Below, in pieces: positions 11,497-19,642 of a stretch of 64,000 nt of DNA. This DNA comes from Amycolatopsis palatopharyngis. Its GTDB lineage: Bacteria > Actinomycetota > Actinomycetes > Mycobacteriales > Pseudonocardiaceae. Made by a program: the position numbers and the translations under genes. The stretch is taken from positions 124,001-188,000 of the forward strand of contig NZ_PQHZ01000003.1 of the NCBI RefSeq assembly GCF_003385185.1, in the 5' to 3' direction. The notes below the pieces were generated by a model, which had not been told where the DNA came from, ran no database searches, and saw nothing but the letters and a program-made list of their open reading frames with translations. Numbering within the stretch: position 1 is the stretch's first letter; every line of letters begins with the position of its first letter.

Positions 11497-12129
11497 TCAG
11501 GCCGCGACGAAGCGCTCGAGCAGTTGTTCCACGTTCGATCTGAGGTCGCCGGGAGCTGCCGGATCCCCGGCCACATGCTTGAACAGGGCCCGCTGGAAGA
11601 CTCCGTCGAAGATGGCGTACGCGGTCGCGGGGGACACCGTGCAGGGGGTTCCGGCCAGTTCGGCGTACCGACTGACGACGTTCCAGATCATTCTTTCGAG
11701 GTTCTGGTCGATCTCCACGACGTCGTCGCGAAACGACTCCTCGAACAGGCTCTGGTTGCGCAGGTCGTACCACAACTTGTGCAGCGGACCCTCGTGTAAC
11801 AGCGTGTCCGCCATCGCCGCGCCGAAGCCGAGGCGAAGTTCGTCCGTGGAACTCGCCGTTTCGACGATCTCGTCGTATCGCGTGACGCATTCCGCCTTGT
11901 ACTGCCGGACGGAGTACGTGATCAGGTCGACCTTGTCCCGGAAGTAGTAGTGCAGGACCCCATGGGAGAACTCCGAGTTCTGCGCGATCTCACGCAGGCT
12001 CGTCCTGGCATAGCCGAGGTCGGACAGCGTCTGCAGGGTGGACGCGGCCAGCTGCGCACGCCGGTCGGCGAACTTGTCGACCTGCCTGCGTGCGATCCGG
12101 TCGTGGCTCCTGCCGGCTACCTGGGTCAC
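11497..12129 (-). CDS. TetR-family repressor of the divergent SDR operon
   Basis: 210 residues. The N-terminal helix-turn-helix is ARTSLREIAQNSEFSHGVLH followed by YYFRDKVDLI. The C-terminal domain binds an unknown effector. The GTG start faces the SDR gene across a 215-base divergent region that carries a near-ideal TetR operator (12211-12249). The simplest model is repression of itself and of the SDR/DUF5938/ligase genes until the pathway substrate or its CoA ester appears. Confidence 0.88.
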   Translation of the reverse strand: MTQVAGRSHDRIARRQVDKFADRRAQLAASTLQTLSDLGYARTSLREIAQNSEFSHGVLHYYFRDKVDLITYSVRQYKAECVTRYDEIVETASSTDELRLGFGAAMADTLLHEGPLHKLWYDLRNQSLFEESFRDDVVEIDQNLERMIWNVVSRYAELAGTPCTVSPATAYAIFDGVFQRALFKHVAGDPAAPGDLRSNVEQLLERFVAA

Positions 12130-12210
12130 TTGCCGTCGGCCTTTCCGCTCGCACCCTGCGAGCCCGCCCGGAGAGTCTATCCCGCCGAGTCCCTCCCTAC
12201 GGTAGCAAGT

Positions 12211-12249
12211 CTTGACAGTCGTCCAAGAAAGTCTTGACGACTGTCAAGA
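12211..12249. promoter_or_regulatory. TetR operator, two overlapping inverted repeats
   Basis: An 18-base perfect inverted repeat TCTTGAC-GACT-GTCAAGA occupies 12232-12249. A second TCTTGAC with an imperfect right half lies immediately upstream (12210-12228). Together they form a longer perfect pair of 13-base arms, CTTGACAGTCGTC at 12211-12223 and its complement at 12236-12248. The element lies between the divergent TetR and SDR genes, 96 bases before the SDR start. Confidence 0.75.
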
Positions 12250-12344
12250 TATCGCGCACGCTATGTCCCACGCCACATCGGCGACGGGGTCGGCGGCAGC
12301 GAATTCGCGCACCTCGGTCAGCCATCTCAAGGAGGAGATGCTCG

Positions 12345-13148
12345 ATGAACGTTCACGATCTGACCGGGCGCACCGCGCTGGTGACCGGAGGAGCGTCGGG
12401 ACTCGGCGCCGGAATGGCGCAGGCGCTCGCCGATGCGGGAGCCGCCGTCGCGATCGCGGATCTGCAGGCCGAAGCCGGCAAGGCGACGGCGGACGCGATC
12501 ACGGAAGCTGGCGGCACCGCCAGGTTCGTTTCGCTGGACGTCGTCGACGACGCGGCCTGGGAGTCGGCGATCAGCCAGACGGTCAGCGAACTCGGCGGCC
12601 TGGACATCGTGGTCAACAACGCCGGTGTGGAGATCTCCGGGCTGGTCGTCGATCTGGATCCGGACGATGTACGCCGAATGCTCGAGGTGAACGTCCTCGG
12701 TACGGCGCTGGGACTCAAGCACGCGTTCCGGGCCATGCGCCCGGAAGGTGTGGCGGGCAACGGGGGAGCGGTGGTCAACATCTCCTCGGTGGCCGCGACG
12801 ATCGCCTTTCCGGCGATCAGTGGCTACTCCGCGACGAAATCGGCGGTGGAGCGGCTGACAAAGGTCGCGGCCGCGGAGTCCGGCAAGCTCGGCTACGGCG
12901 TCCGCGTCAACTGTGTCTATCCCGGACTCGTGCCCACGCGCATGGGCATGCGACTCGCGCAGGACATGGCGGACATCGGCCTGTGGCCCAGCCCGGAGGC
13001 GGCGGTCGGAGACGTCATCGGACTGACTCCGCTCGGCAGGCTCGGCGAGGTCGCCGATATGGCCGACGCGGTCGTCTTCCTGGCCTCGGATGCCGCCCGT
13101 TTCGTCACCGGCGCCGGTCTTCCGGTCGACGGCGGAATGGGCATGTGA
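12345..13148 (+). CDS. Short-chain dehydrogenase/reductase
   Basis: 267 residues of a classical SDR. Cofactor turn TGGASGLGAG (15-24), NNAG at 91-94, catalytic Ser in VNISSVAAT (about 147), Tyr161 and Lys165 in GYSATKSAVE, and a C-terminal FVTGAGLPVDGGMGM. Asp39 in AIADLQ after the second strand favours NAD(H). AAGGAGGA precedes the ATG. It is the first gene of a three-gene set with a DUF5938 protein and an acyl-CoA ligase under the divergent TetR; it probably oxidises a hydroxyl of a hydrophobic substrate, which is inference. Confidence 0.87.
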   Translation: MNVHDLTGRTALVTGGASGLGAGMAQALADAGAAVAIADLQAEAGKATADAITEAGGTARFVSLDVVDDAAWESAISQTVSELGGLDIVVNNAGVEISGLVVDLDPDDVRRMLEVNVLGTALGLKHAFRAMRPEGVAGNGGAVVNISSVAATIAFPAISGYSATKSAVERLTKVAAAESGKLGYGVRVNCVYPGLVPTRMGMRLAQDMADIGLWPSPEAAVGDVIGLTPLGRLGEVADMADAVVFLASDAARFVTGAGLPVDGGMGM

Positions 13149-13184
13149 ACCACACCTCCGGCACTCTCCTCGAAAGGCTTCCCA

Positions 13185-14306
13185 ATGAGCACCAGTAAGC
13201 CCGTTGTCGTCTACGGAGCCTCCGGTTACACCGGCAGGCTCGTGTGTGAGTACCTCCGCGAACTCAACGTCCCGTTCATCGCGGCAGGAAGGGACAAGGC
13301 CCGGATCCACGATGTGCTGAGCAGGATTCCCGGCATCGAGACGGTCGATCACGAGGTGGTCGAGGTCGAGCACGCGGTCGGGCCGCTGACCGAACTGTTC
13401 AGTGGCGCCAAGGTGGTCAGCAACATGGTGGGCCCCTTCATCAAGTACGGACCCGAGGTGGTTCAGGCGAGTCTGGACGCGGGCTGTCACTATCTCGACA
13501 CCACCGGCGAACAGGACTGGGTTCTCGACGCGCAGAACCGGTGGAGCACGGCGTTCGCCGAGCGGGGGCTGTTGCTTTCGCCCGGAGTCGCGCAGATGTA
13601 CACGACAGGTGAGATCGCGGCCAACATCTGCCTCGAGACGCCAGGTCTGGACACATTGGACATCGCGGTGCTCTGGAAGGGGTTCCCCACCTACGCGTCG
13701 ACCCAGACGATCTTCACCATCCTCAAGGCGGACTGGTTCTATCTCGAGCAGAACGAGTACCGGAAGTGGGACCCCTCGACCGCGAGAGAACTGTGCGTAC
13801 CCGGCGCTCACGAACTCGCCGTCGCGGTGCCGTGGGGTGGAACGAGCCACCCCGTGTGGTTCAAGGATGATCCGCGAGTGGCCAACGTCAAGGTTCTCGG
13901 TGGCGTTCATGACCGGGCCGTGATGCAGGGCGTGATCGACACGGTGGCGATGTTCGAGGAGAAGATCAGGCCCCTGCCACCGGAGCAGCAGGAAGCGGCG
14001 CTCGCCGACATCGCGGGCTCGGTACAGGCGGGTATGCCGCCACGGGAGAACCCGCGCATCAACACCTCGATGGACTCCGTCCACGCCTCGGGCCCGCTCG
14101 GCCGCGCGCACTGTGTGATTCACGGCAACAGCAACTACAAACAGACCGGCCTGCTACAGGCACACGCGGCGTATTCGCTGATCCAGCAGGCGCCGAAACG
14201 AGCCGGTCTCGCCTCCGCGTGCCAGGCATTCGGTCACCGCGAGCTGCTGGGCGTGCTGAAGAGCTTCGGACTGGTGCTCGACCCGGTGCTCACCGTCCAC
14301 AACTGA
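13185..14306 (+). CDS. DUF5938 saccharopine-dehydrogenase-like NAD(P)-binding protein
   Basis: 373 residues. The N-terminus VVVYGASGYTGRLVCEYL is a Rossmann turn of the trans-acting enoyl reductase/saccharopine dehydrogenase-like type, and DTTGEQDW lies near residue 105 where that family binds substrate. The rest (WKGFPTYASTQTIFTILKAD) matches uncharacterised DUF5938 proteins. The start is 36 bases after the SDR stop, in the same operon. It is probably a reductase acting on an acyl or cyclic ketone intermediate. The reaction is unknown. Confidence 0.75.
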   Translation: MSTSKPVVVYGASGYTGRLVCEYLRELNVPFIAAGRDKARIHDVLSRIPGIETVDHEVVEVEHAVGPLTELFSGAKVVSNMVGPFIKYGPEVVQASLDAGCHYLDTTGEQDWVLDAQNRWSTAFAERGLLLSPGVAQMYTTGEIAANICLETPGLDTLDIAVLWKGFPTYASTQTIFTILKADWFYLEQNEYRKWDPSTARELCVPGAHELAVAVPWGGTSHPVWFKDDPRVANVKVLGGVHDRAVMQGVIDTVAMFEEKIRPLPPEQQEAALADIAGSVQAGMPPRENPRINTSMDSVHASGPLGRAHCVIHGNSNYKQTGLLQAHAAYSLIQQAPKRAGLASACQAFGHRELLGVLKSFGLVLDPVLTVHN

Positions 14307-14315
14307 CCTGTCGAC

Positions 14316-14349
14316 GGCACTCGCACAGCGGCGATGCTGTGCGAGTGCC
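14316..14349. terminator. Strong hairpin between DUF5938 gene and acyl-CoA ligase
   Basis: Perfect 14-base arms (GGCACTCGCACAGC and complement) around a 6-base loop, just 10 bases after the DUF5938 stop and 38 before the ligase start. There is no T-run, but the stem is strong enough to reduce read-through or to protect the 3' end of the upstream message. Confidence 0.6.
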
Positions 14350-14386
14350 ACATTCTCCCGCCAGTACTCGAGCCGAGGAGCTCCCG

Positions 14387-15964
14387 GTGCGTCTGACCGA
14401 CTATCTCGACAAGGGCGCCTCGCTCGGCGCGGACGCCCCATGCCTGACGACAGAGGGACACTCCCTGTCCTACGGTGAGGTTCAGGAGCTCTCCTGGAAG
14501 GTCGCCCGAGCGCTGGAGCGGTCCGGCGTGCGGCAGGGAGACAAGGTCGCGATCCTGTCCGGGAACGACCCGACGGCCTTCTCCTGTGTCTTCGGGATCG
14601 CTCGTGCGGGTGCCGTCTGGTGTCCGGTCAATCCACGCAACGAGGCGGTGGAGAATCGGGACCTGCTCGACCTTTTCGACTGCACCTGCCTGATCTTCCA
14701 AGGAACGTTCGCCGCGCTGGTCACACAGATCATGCCGTGGTTGCCGAAACTGAAAACCCTCGTCTGCCTCGACGACCAGGTGCCGGGAGCGACCTCCTTC
14801 GGCCACTGGCTGGACGGTGTCCCGGGAACGCCGTGGGAGCGCGTGCCGGTGGACGACATCGCGATGATCGTCGGGACCGGGGGCACCACAGGCAAGCCCA
14901 AGGGCGTGATGCTCTCCGGGCACAACCTCGAGACGATGTCCGCGCTGACCCTGATGAGCTATCCGTTCCCGGACCGTCCGGTGTACCTGGCGATCGCTCC
15001 ACTCACCCACGCGGCGGGCGTGCTCTGCTTCCCGATCATGTCCCTCGGCGGTGAGATCGTCATCATGCCGAACCCGCGGCTCGACACCTTCCTCACGCTG
15101 ATCGAACGGCACAGGGTCACGCACACCTTCCTGCCCCCGACGCTGATCTACCTGCTTCTCGGGCACGAGGGACTCGACTCGGCGGATCTCGGTTCCCTGC
15201 GGTGCTTCTGGTACGGAGCGGCACCGATGTCGGCCAGCAGGCTCGAGGAGGCCATCGAGCGGATCGGGCCGGTGTTCGCGCAGCTGTTCGGCCAGACCGA
15301 GGCGCCGATGATGATTTCCACCATGGCACCGGCGGACCACTTCCTCGCCGACGGTTCCCTCGCGCGGTCGCGGCTCACGTCGGCCGGGCGGCCCACTCCG
15401 CTGGTAACCGTCGCGATCATGAACGAGCAGGGCAGGCTGCTGCCTGCCGGGGAACGTGGCGAGATCGTCGTACGGGGCCCACTGGTCATGGCCGGCTACT
15501 ACAAGGACACCGAAGCATCCGAGGACGCGGCGCGATACGGCTGGCACCACACCGGCGACATCGGTTACCTCGATGAGGACAACTATCTCTTCATCGTCGA
15601 CCGCGCCAAGGACATGATCATCACCGGCGGGTTCAACGTGTACTCGGCAGAGGTCGAGCAGGCACTGCTGGCCCATCCGGCCGTGCAGGACTGCGCGGTC
15701 ATCGGGCTGCCCGACGACAAGTGGGGCGAACGGGTGACCGCCGTCGTGCAGCTGTATCCGGACCGGCCCGCGACCGACGACGAGATCCGCCGCTTCGTGC
15801 GGGACCGGGTCGGTGGTGTCAAGGCTCCCAAGCAGGTCGAGTTCTGGCCGGACCTGCCGCGGTCGAAAGTGGGCAAGGTGCTCAAGAACGACGTGCGGAC
15901 AACGCTTCTCGGCTCAGGTGTGTCTGCGCAGGATCGCCAGCCGCATGACGATGAAGACCAGTAG
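14387..15964 (+). CDS. AMP-forming acyl-CoA ligase/synthetase
   Basis: 525 residues of the ANL superfamily. The P-loop MIVGTGGTTGKPKGVMLSG, the aromatic motif FGQTEAP, the hinge YLDEDNYLFIVDRAKDMIIT and the C-terminal catalytic Lys in PRSKVGKVLKND are all intact, so it should adenylate a carboxylate and transfer it to CoA. GTG 14387 follows GAGGAG; the open frame upstream crosses the hairpin and is not coding. Together with the SDR and DUF5938 proteins it suggests activation and oxidation of a cyclic or branched acid. The substrate cannot be read. Confidence 0.88.
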   Translation: MRLTDYLDKGASLGADAPCLTTEGHSLSYGEVQELSWKVARALERSGVRQGDKVAILSGNDPTAFSCVFGIARAGAVWCPVNPRNEAVENRDLLDLFDCTCLIFQGTFAALVTQIMPWLPKLKTLVCLDDQVPGATSFGHWLDGVPGTPWERVPVDDIAMIVGTGGTTGKPKGVMLSGHNLETMSALTLMSYPFPDRPVYLAIAPLTHAAGVLCFPIMSLGGEIVIMPNPRLDTFLTLIERHRVTHTFLPPTLIYLLLGHEGLDSADLGSLRCFWYGAAPMSASRLEEAIERIGPVFAQLFGQTEAPMMISTMAPADHFLADGSLARSRLTSAGRPTPLVTVAIMNEQGRLLPAGERGEIVVRGPLVMAGYYKDTEASEDAARYGWHHTGDIGYLDEDNYLFIVDRAKDMIITGGFNVYSAEVEQALLAHPAVQDCAVIGLPDDKWGERVTAVVQLYPDRPATDDEIRRFVRDRVGGVKAPKQVEFWPDLPRSKVGKVLKNDVRTTLLGSGVSAQDRQPHDDEDQ

Positions 15965-15984
15965 CAGGGCGCCGAGTCCGTGCC

Positions 15985-17253
15985 CTAAACCGACGGTATG
16001 CGTTCGCGGCTTGCGTGGCGTTGGCTCGGTACGCCTGGACCGCGTCGGCTGGCTGGATGGTGTGCGGTGTTGCGGATGGGTCGTTGCTCGGGATCCAGCC
16101 ATTCCGGTGGGATGAACTCGGGGGTGCCGTGGCGGATACGGACGGTCCAGCCGGTGTGGTGGAGTTCGCGGTGGTGCTTCGCGCAGACAAGGATCATATT
16201 GTCCAGATCCGACGGTCCATTGTAGAGCCAGGATATGACGTGGTGAACCTGGCACCACTTTGGGCCGCGTGTGCATCCCGGCCGGACACAGCCCCGGTCG
16301 CGGATCGCCAGCGCTCGGCGTTGGGCGGCATTGGCTAGGCGTGCACTGCGCCCGAGGTCGAGCACCTCGCCCTGGGTGCCGAGGACCGCGGGCAGTACTT
16401 TCGCTTCACAGCACCAGCGGCGGAGCTGGCTGATGCTGGTGTAGCCGGAGGCATTCAGCATCGCGGTTTCGGCACGCTGTTCGAGGTCCGCGAGCGACAC
16501 GGTGACGGTCACGATGGCGCGTTCGCCGCCGGTGGTGGGCAGGTCGTCGGCGCGGGCGGTGCGGCTGATGATCTCGGCGAGGGCGTCTCCCTGCCGCTGC
16601 GCGGTACTGCGCGGGTCCCTTGTGCCGTCGGTATCGGCAGAGTCGGGCTTGGCCAACGGGTGCATCACGCCTTCGAGCTCGGCGGCGGATTCGGCGTCCA
16701 GCTGGCCGGTGAACATGTACTGCCCGTCGCGGCGGTAACGGCCGTGGAACTCCCGATACGGCCCCGCCCGGCGTTCCCCGTCCTTCGGTGGAGCCTTCTC
16801 GACATCCCAGTGACCCAGGATCTGTTGTCCGAGTTTCTCCACGGCGACGGCGTTGGCCTGGCGGGCTAGTTCGACCAGGGTGTTCTCGGTGGTGAGCCGC
16901 TCGGCTTCGGGGAGGGTGTCCGGGGCTTGGGCGAGGACCTTCTGGATCTGCGTCACCTGCGCGACACCGAGTTCCCCTGCCCGCAGGGCCTCGTCCACCA
17001 GCGGCATGGGAGTGATCGCCTGCGCAACACGCGCTTTGGCCTCTCCGCGAGTCAGGTGCAGTGCCATCATCAACAACGACACCGTGCCGGCATACCCCTG
17101 CGCCGTGGCCGCGCCACGCTTCTCCGTCTCGGCCACCAGCTCCAGGATGCGTCCGTACTGCCGACGCAACACTTTCTCGGCCGCGAGCAGACCACCGAGC
17201 AGCTCCCCCTCGGAGAGCCGCCACGCGGGAATCACCTGCTCGTCAACGTCCAT
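15985..17253 (-). CDS. DUF222/13E12-repeat protein with C-terminal HNH nuclease domain
   Basis: 422 residues. The DUF222 region is helical (EAKARVAQAITPMPLVDEAL, GELGVAQVTQIQKVL). The C-terminal HNH domain shows CVRPGCTRGPKWCQVHHV, then LDNMILVCAKHHRELHHTGW, giving the zinc Cys pairs and catalytic His residues. Family members are common and multicopy in mycobacteria and relatives; their function is undefined, with DNA damage response or mobile-DNA links suspected. It converges on the ligase gene with a 20-base gap. An SOS-box-like site lies 15 bases before its ATG. Confidence 0.9.
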   Translation of the reverse strand: MDVDEQVIPAWRLSEGELLGGLLAAEKVLRRQYGRILELVAETEKRGAATAQGYAGTVSLLMMALHLTRGEAKARVAQAITPMPLVDEALRAGELGVAQVTQIQKVLAQAPDTLPEAERLTTENTLVELARQANAVAVEKLGQQILGHWDVEKAPPKDGERRAGPYREFHGRYRRDGQYMFTGQLDAESAAELEGVMHPLAKPDSADTDGTRDPRSTAQRQGDALAEIISRTARADDLPTTGGERAIVTVTVSLADLEQRAETAMLNASGYTSISQLRRWCCEAKVLPAVLGTQGEVLDLGRSARLANAAQRRALAIRDRGCVRPGCTRGPKWCQVHHVISWLYNGPSDLDNMILVCAKHHRELHHTGWTVRIRHGTPEFIPPEWLDPEQRPIRNTAHHPASRRGPGVPSQRHASRERIPSV

Positions 17254-17267
17254 GCCATCGACGCTAC

Positions 17268-17283
17268 TCGAACACCCGTTCTA
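17268..17283. promoter_or_regulatory. LexA/SOS box upstream of the DUF222-HNH gene
   Basis: TCGAAC-ACCC-GTTCTA matches the actinobacterial SOS consensus TCGAAC-N4-GTTCGA in 11 of 12 defined bases and lies at -15 relative to the ATG. LexA control of 13E12-family genes is known in Mycobacterium tuberculosis. Confidence 0.7.
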
Positions 17284-17372
17284 CCGGCGGCTTCGTAGGC
17301 AAGCGGTCGTCAAGGCTCGATAAGCGGCAACTTCTGATCGCCTCCACTGCGCACCTCGCGTCACCGCCCGTC

Positions 17373-17392
17373 GCACTTTCCCGGGAAAGTGC
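17373..17392. repeat. Dispersed palindrome, copy 1
   Basis: GCACTTTCCCGGGAAAGTGC, a perfect 20-base palindrome in the gap between the orphan HsdR_N gene (its 3' side) and the DUF222 gene. Further copies are at 20189-20208 (one mismatch), 50064-50085 and 50129-50148, all intergenic. Confidence 0.85.
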
Positions 17393-17437
17393 CCTATTCA
17401 ACCGGCATAGACGGTCGGGTAGAGAAGGACGGTTGGG

Positions 17438-18598
17438 CTACAAAGCGGGCGAGTCAACTGTTGTAGGTGCAGGCATGTCCTTGCTCATGTACCGCGAAAC
17501 GGTGGCTCGCAAGTAGTCGGCATGCTTGTATATATCCTCGATAGCGGTGATCGAAATGCGAGTTTCGACCTTGTTCTCGTCGAACACACCTATGTATTTT
17601 TGTGAGCGGTTGAACCAGAGTCGGGCGATTGGCTTCCGGTTGTTGTCGTCGAGGAGAACGCCAAAGTAGGTCTTTGTGTCGCGAGACGTGATCCGGGCGG
17701 CGGAAGTTTCGCTGCAAGTGATCGCGCGAACGACTCGATATCCTTCGAGTTCCTCCTCGGTGGTTTTGACGCCATCGCTTCTGTCGATCGTTGTGGCTTC
17801 GTCTGCCGCCGTAGTTCCTGACTCTTGTTGGATCGATCCGCCACTTGGGTTCTCGTCGTTGGAGACGCTGACGTACGCGTCAGGGCCGCCAAGGGCGTTC
17901 TTCAATCGATCATTCACTTGTTCGTTTAGAAACTGCCTTGCGGCAATTGTTACGAGTGGAAGAAATTGGTCACGTACACGCTGCGTAAACGATCCCTCGT
18001 ATACTCGGGTAGTAAGAAATCTTACCCAGTCGTCCTCGGGTTGCTTGAATTGAGATCCAAGAATCTTCTTCAATTGGCCGATGTACTTGAGTTCCCCTGC
18101 GGCACTAATGACCGATTCCAGGTCAAATGACTCCTTTGTGAGCTTCGCCAATTCCGGCAGAAGCGTGTCGTCAATATCAGAAAAATTCAGGACGAGAAAG
18201 GGTTTGGCGTCCATTCTGTTGGGCGCGTCGATGTCGGTGTAGAACTCATAGATCTCGCCATTGGTGAGTACTGCGATCCTTGCATTTGTTACCGAGAAAT
18301 ATCGGTACAACTGCGAGGCGTGTTCAATTCGGAGCGGGTCATTAACTTTTTTTACTTCGACCAGTACTTGAACCTGTCCTTCGTGTGCGATGGCGTAGTC
18401 TATTTTCTCTCCCTTTTTTGTTCCGACATCCGCCGTGAATTCCGGGATCACCTCGGCGGGGTTGAAAACGTCGTACCCTAGTACGGTGCTGATGAAGGGC
18501 ATGACAAAGGCATTCTTCGTCGCCTCCTCTGTTTCAATAGTTGCCTTGTGCTTCCGAATCTTCAGGGCTAGCGCTTGCGCGCGCTCCGCGATGTCCAC
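17438..18598 (-). CDS. Orphan restriction-type protein with HsdR_N nuclease domain
   Basis: 386 residues. The N-terminal half is the PD-(D/E)XK-like type I restriction R-subunit domain: TEEATKNAFVMPFISTVLGY, then KGEKIDYAI (Asp67) and VLVEVKK (Glu81, Lys83). No helicase motor, HsdM or HsdS follows, so this is not a complete type I system. The C-terminal about 120 residues (RARITSR-like, TYFGVLLDDNNRKPIARLWF) occur in stand-alone relatives (COG4748). Codon use is visibly more AT-rich than in any neighbour, with many A/T-ending codons, suggesting recent transfer. The GTG start follows AGAAAGG. Possible roles are a solitary defence nuclease or a remnant. Confidence 0.82.
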   Translation of the reverse strand: MDIAERAQALALKIRKHKATIETEEATKNAFVMPFISTVLGYDVFNPAEVIPEFTADVGTKKGEKIDYAIAHEGQVQVLVEVKKVNDPLRIEHASQLYRYFSVTNARIAVLTNGEIYEFYTDIDAPNRMDAKPFLVLNFSDIDDTLLPELAKLTKESFDLESVISAAGELKYIGQLKKILGSQFKQPEDDWVRFLTTRVYEGSFTQRVRDQFLPLVTIAARQFLNEQVNDRLKNALGGPDAYVSVSNDENPSGGSIQQESGTTAADEATTIDRSDGVKTTEEELEGYRVVRAITCSETSAARITSRDTKTYFGVLLDDNNRKPIARLWFNRSQKYIGVFDENKVETRISITAIEDIYKHADYLRATVSRYMSKDMPAPTTVDSPAL

Positions 18599-18705
18599 GT
18601 CGAAGCCTTTCTGTCCGAGCGTTGGGCCTGTGCATCCTGCAGAAAGAGACCGACCGTCCCGGTAGGCTTCTCTATGCTCTTCGATGTCAGATCGGCCACG
18701 TGCGA

Positions 18706-18720
18706 TCAGGTGTTACCTGA
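18706..18720. promoter_or_regulatory. Short palindrome upstream of the DinB gene
   Basis: TCAGGT-GTT-ACCTGA, perfect 6-base arms, 52 bases before the DinB start, with a further GTTACCTCA half-site at 18753-18761. A candidate operator with no identified protein. Confidence 0.35.
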
Positions 18721-18772
18721 GTCGGTCCTGGCCTGCCCGTAGCGGTATCGCGTTACCTCAAAGGAGTCGTCC

Positions 18773-19279
18773 GTGACAACAGAACGTGTCGGCCCGCCGT
18801 TGCGGGCGGGGGAGCGGGAGACGCTGCGTGCCTATCTCGACTTCCATCGGGCCACGCTGGCGATGAAGTGCGACGGACTCTCCGACGAGTGCCTGCGCAG
18901 GCAGTCGATGCCACCGTCGACGTTGTCCCTGCTCGGCCTGGTGCGGCATATGGCCGAGGTGGAACGCACCTGGTTCCGCCGGGTGATCAACGCGGAGGAC
19001 ATCCCGTTCGTCTGGTCGGACAACCGGGATTTCCAGGCGGCGTACGACGCGAGCGCGGCCACCCGCTCGGAGGCCTTCGACGCCTGGCAGGCCGAGGTCG
19101 AGCACTCGCGCCGGATCGAGCAGGCGGCGGTGTCGCTCGACGTGACCGGTCATTTCCCGAACTGGGGCGAGGATGTCTCGCTGCGACTGGTGATGCTGCA
19201 CCTCATCCACGAGTACGCCCGGCACAACGGGCACGCCGACTTCCTGCGCGAGGGCATCGACGGCACCGTGGGCGCCTGA
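18773..19279 (+). CDS. DinB/DUF664 family protein
   Basis: 168 residues of a four-helix-bundle DinB-like protein. Typical features are GLVRHMAEVERTWFRRV and the C-terminal HLIHEYARHNGHADFLRE, which supply the three metal-binding His positions. Relatives include mycothiol- and bacillithiol-dependent transferases, but most DUF664 proteins are uncharacterised. The GTG start is preceded by AAGGAG. It is a single gene between the HsdR_N gene and the remnant below. Confidence 0.85.
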   Translation: MTTERVGPPLRAGERETLRAYLDFHRATLAMKCDGLSDECLRRQSMPPSTLSLLGLVRHMAEVERTWFRRVINAEDIPFVWSDNRDFQAAYDASAATRSEAFDAWQAEVEHSRRIEQAAVSLDVTGHFPNWGEDVSLRLVMLHLIHEYARHNGHADFLREGIDGTVGA

Positions 19280-19316
19280 AGCAGGTCGTCGCGCCCGGTA
19301 CGGAACGTGAACTCGT

Positions 19317-19560
19317 TCAGCCTGCGATGGGGACGTCGTCCGGGAGCAGGTCCCGCTCGAACTCGGTCGCGAACCTGGAGTCGCCGAGGGCCTTGCGCGC
19401 CGCTCGGGTAATCCGGTCGACGTCTCCACGCTCGACGCGGGCCGTGGGACGCAGGGGTGGCCCAGCCTGTTCGAGACGATCAGGAAGCCGGCGTAGGTAC
19501 CGCGCCGGGCGCAGGGTGACTGCCGGGCGTACCGAGCGGTGCGTAGACGAGGTGTCGTGT
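19317..19560 (-). pseudogene. Possible 3' remnant of a regulator gene
   Basis: The 363-base gap between the DinB and DUF2269 genes has no intact gene. On the minus strand a frame ending at 19317 reads ERGDVDRITRAARKALGDSR followed by FATEFERDLLPDDVPIAG and stop. This resembles the C-termini of large ATPase/LuxR-type or similar regulators (AARAALG-RFA pattern). No start, helix-turn-helix or ATPase part precedes it, so it would be a decayed tail. The match is by eye and weak. Confidence 0.3.
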
Positions 19561-19642
19561 CAGGGCGGACGACCATCCGGACGGCGAGGCGAAGACTCGT
19601 TGCCGGATGAGTTGTCCGCCCACGACGCGAGGGATCACCGCC

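Noticed and set aside
14234..15676. 480-codon minus-strand frame opposite the acyl-CoA ligase
   Set aside because: The ligase has intact catalytic motifs on the other strand; the antisense frame shows no domain.
17438..18598. Complete type I restriction-modification system
   Set aside because: Only the HsdR N-terminal nuclease domain is present; there is no helicase motor, hsdM or hsdS on either side.
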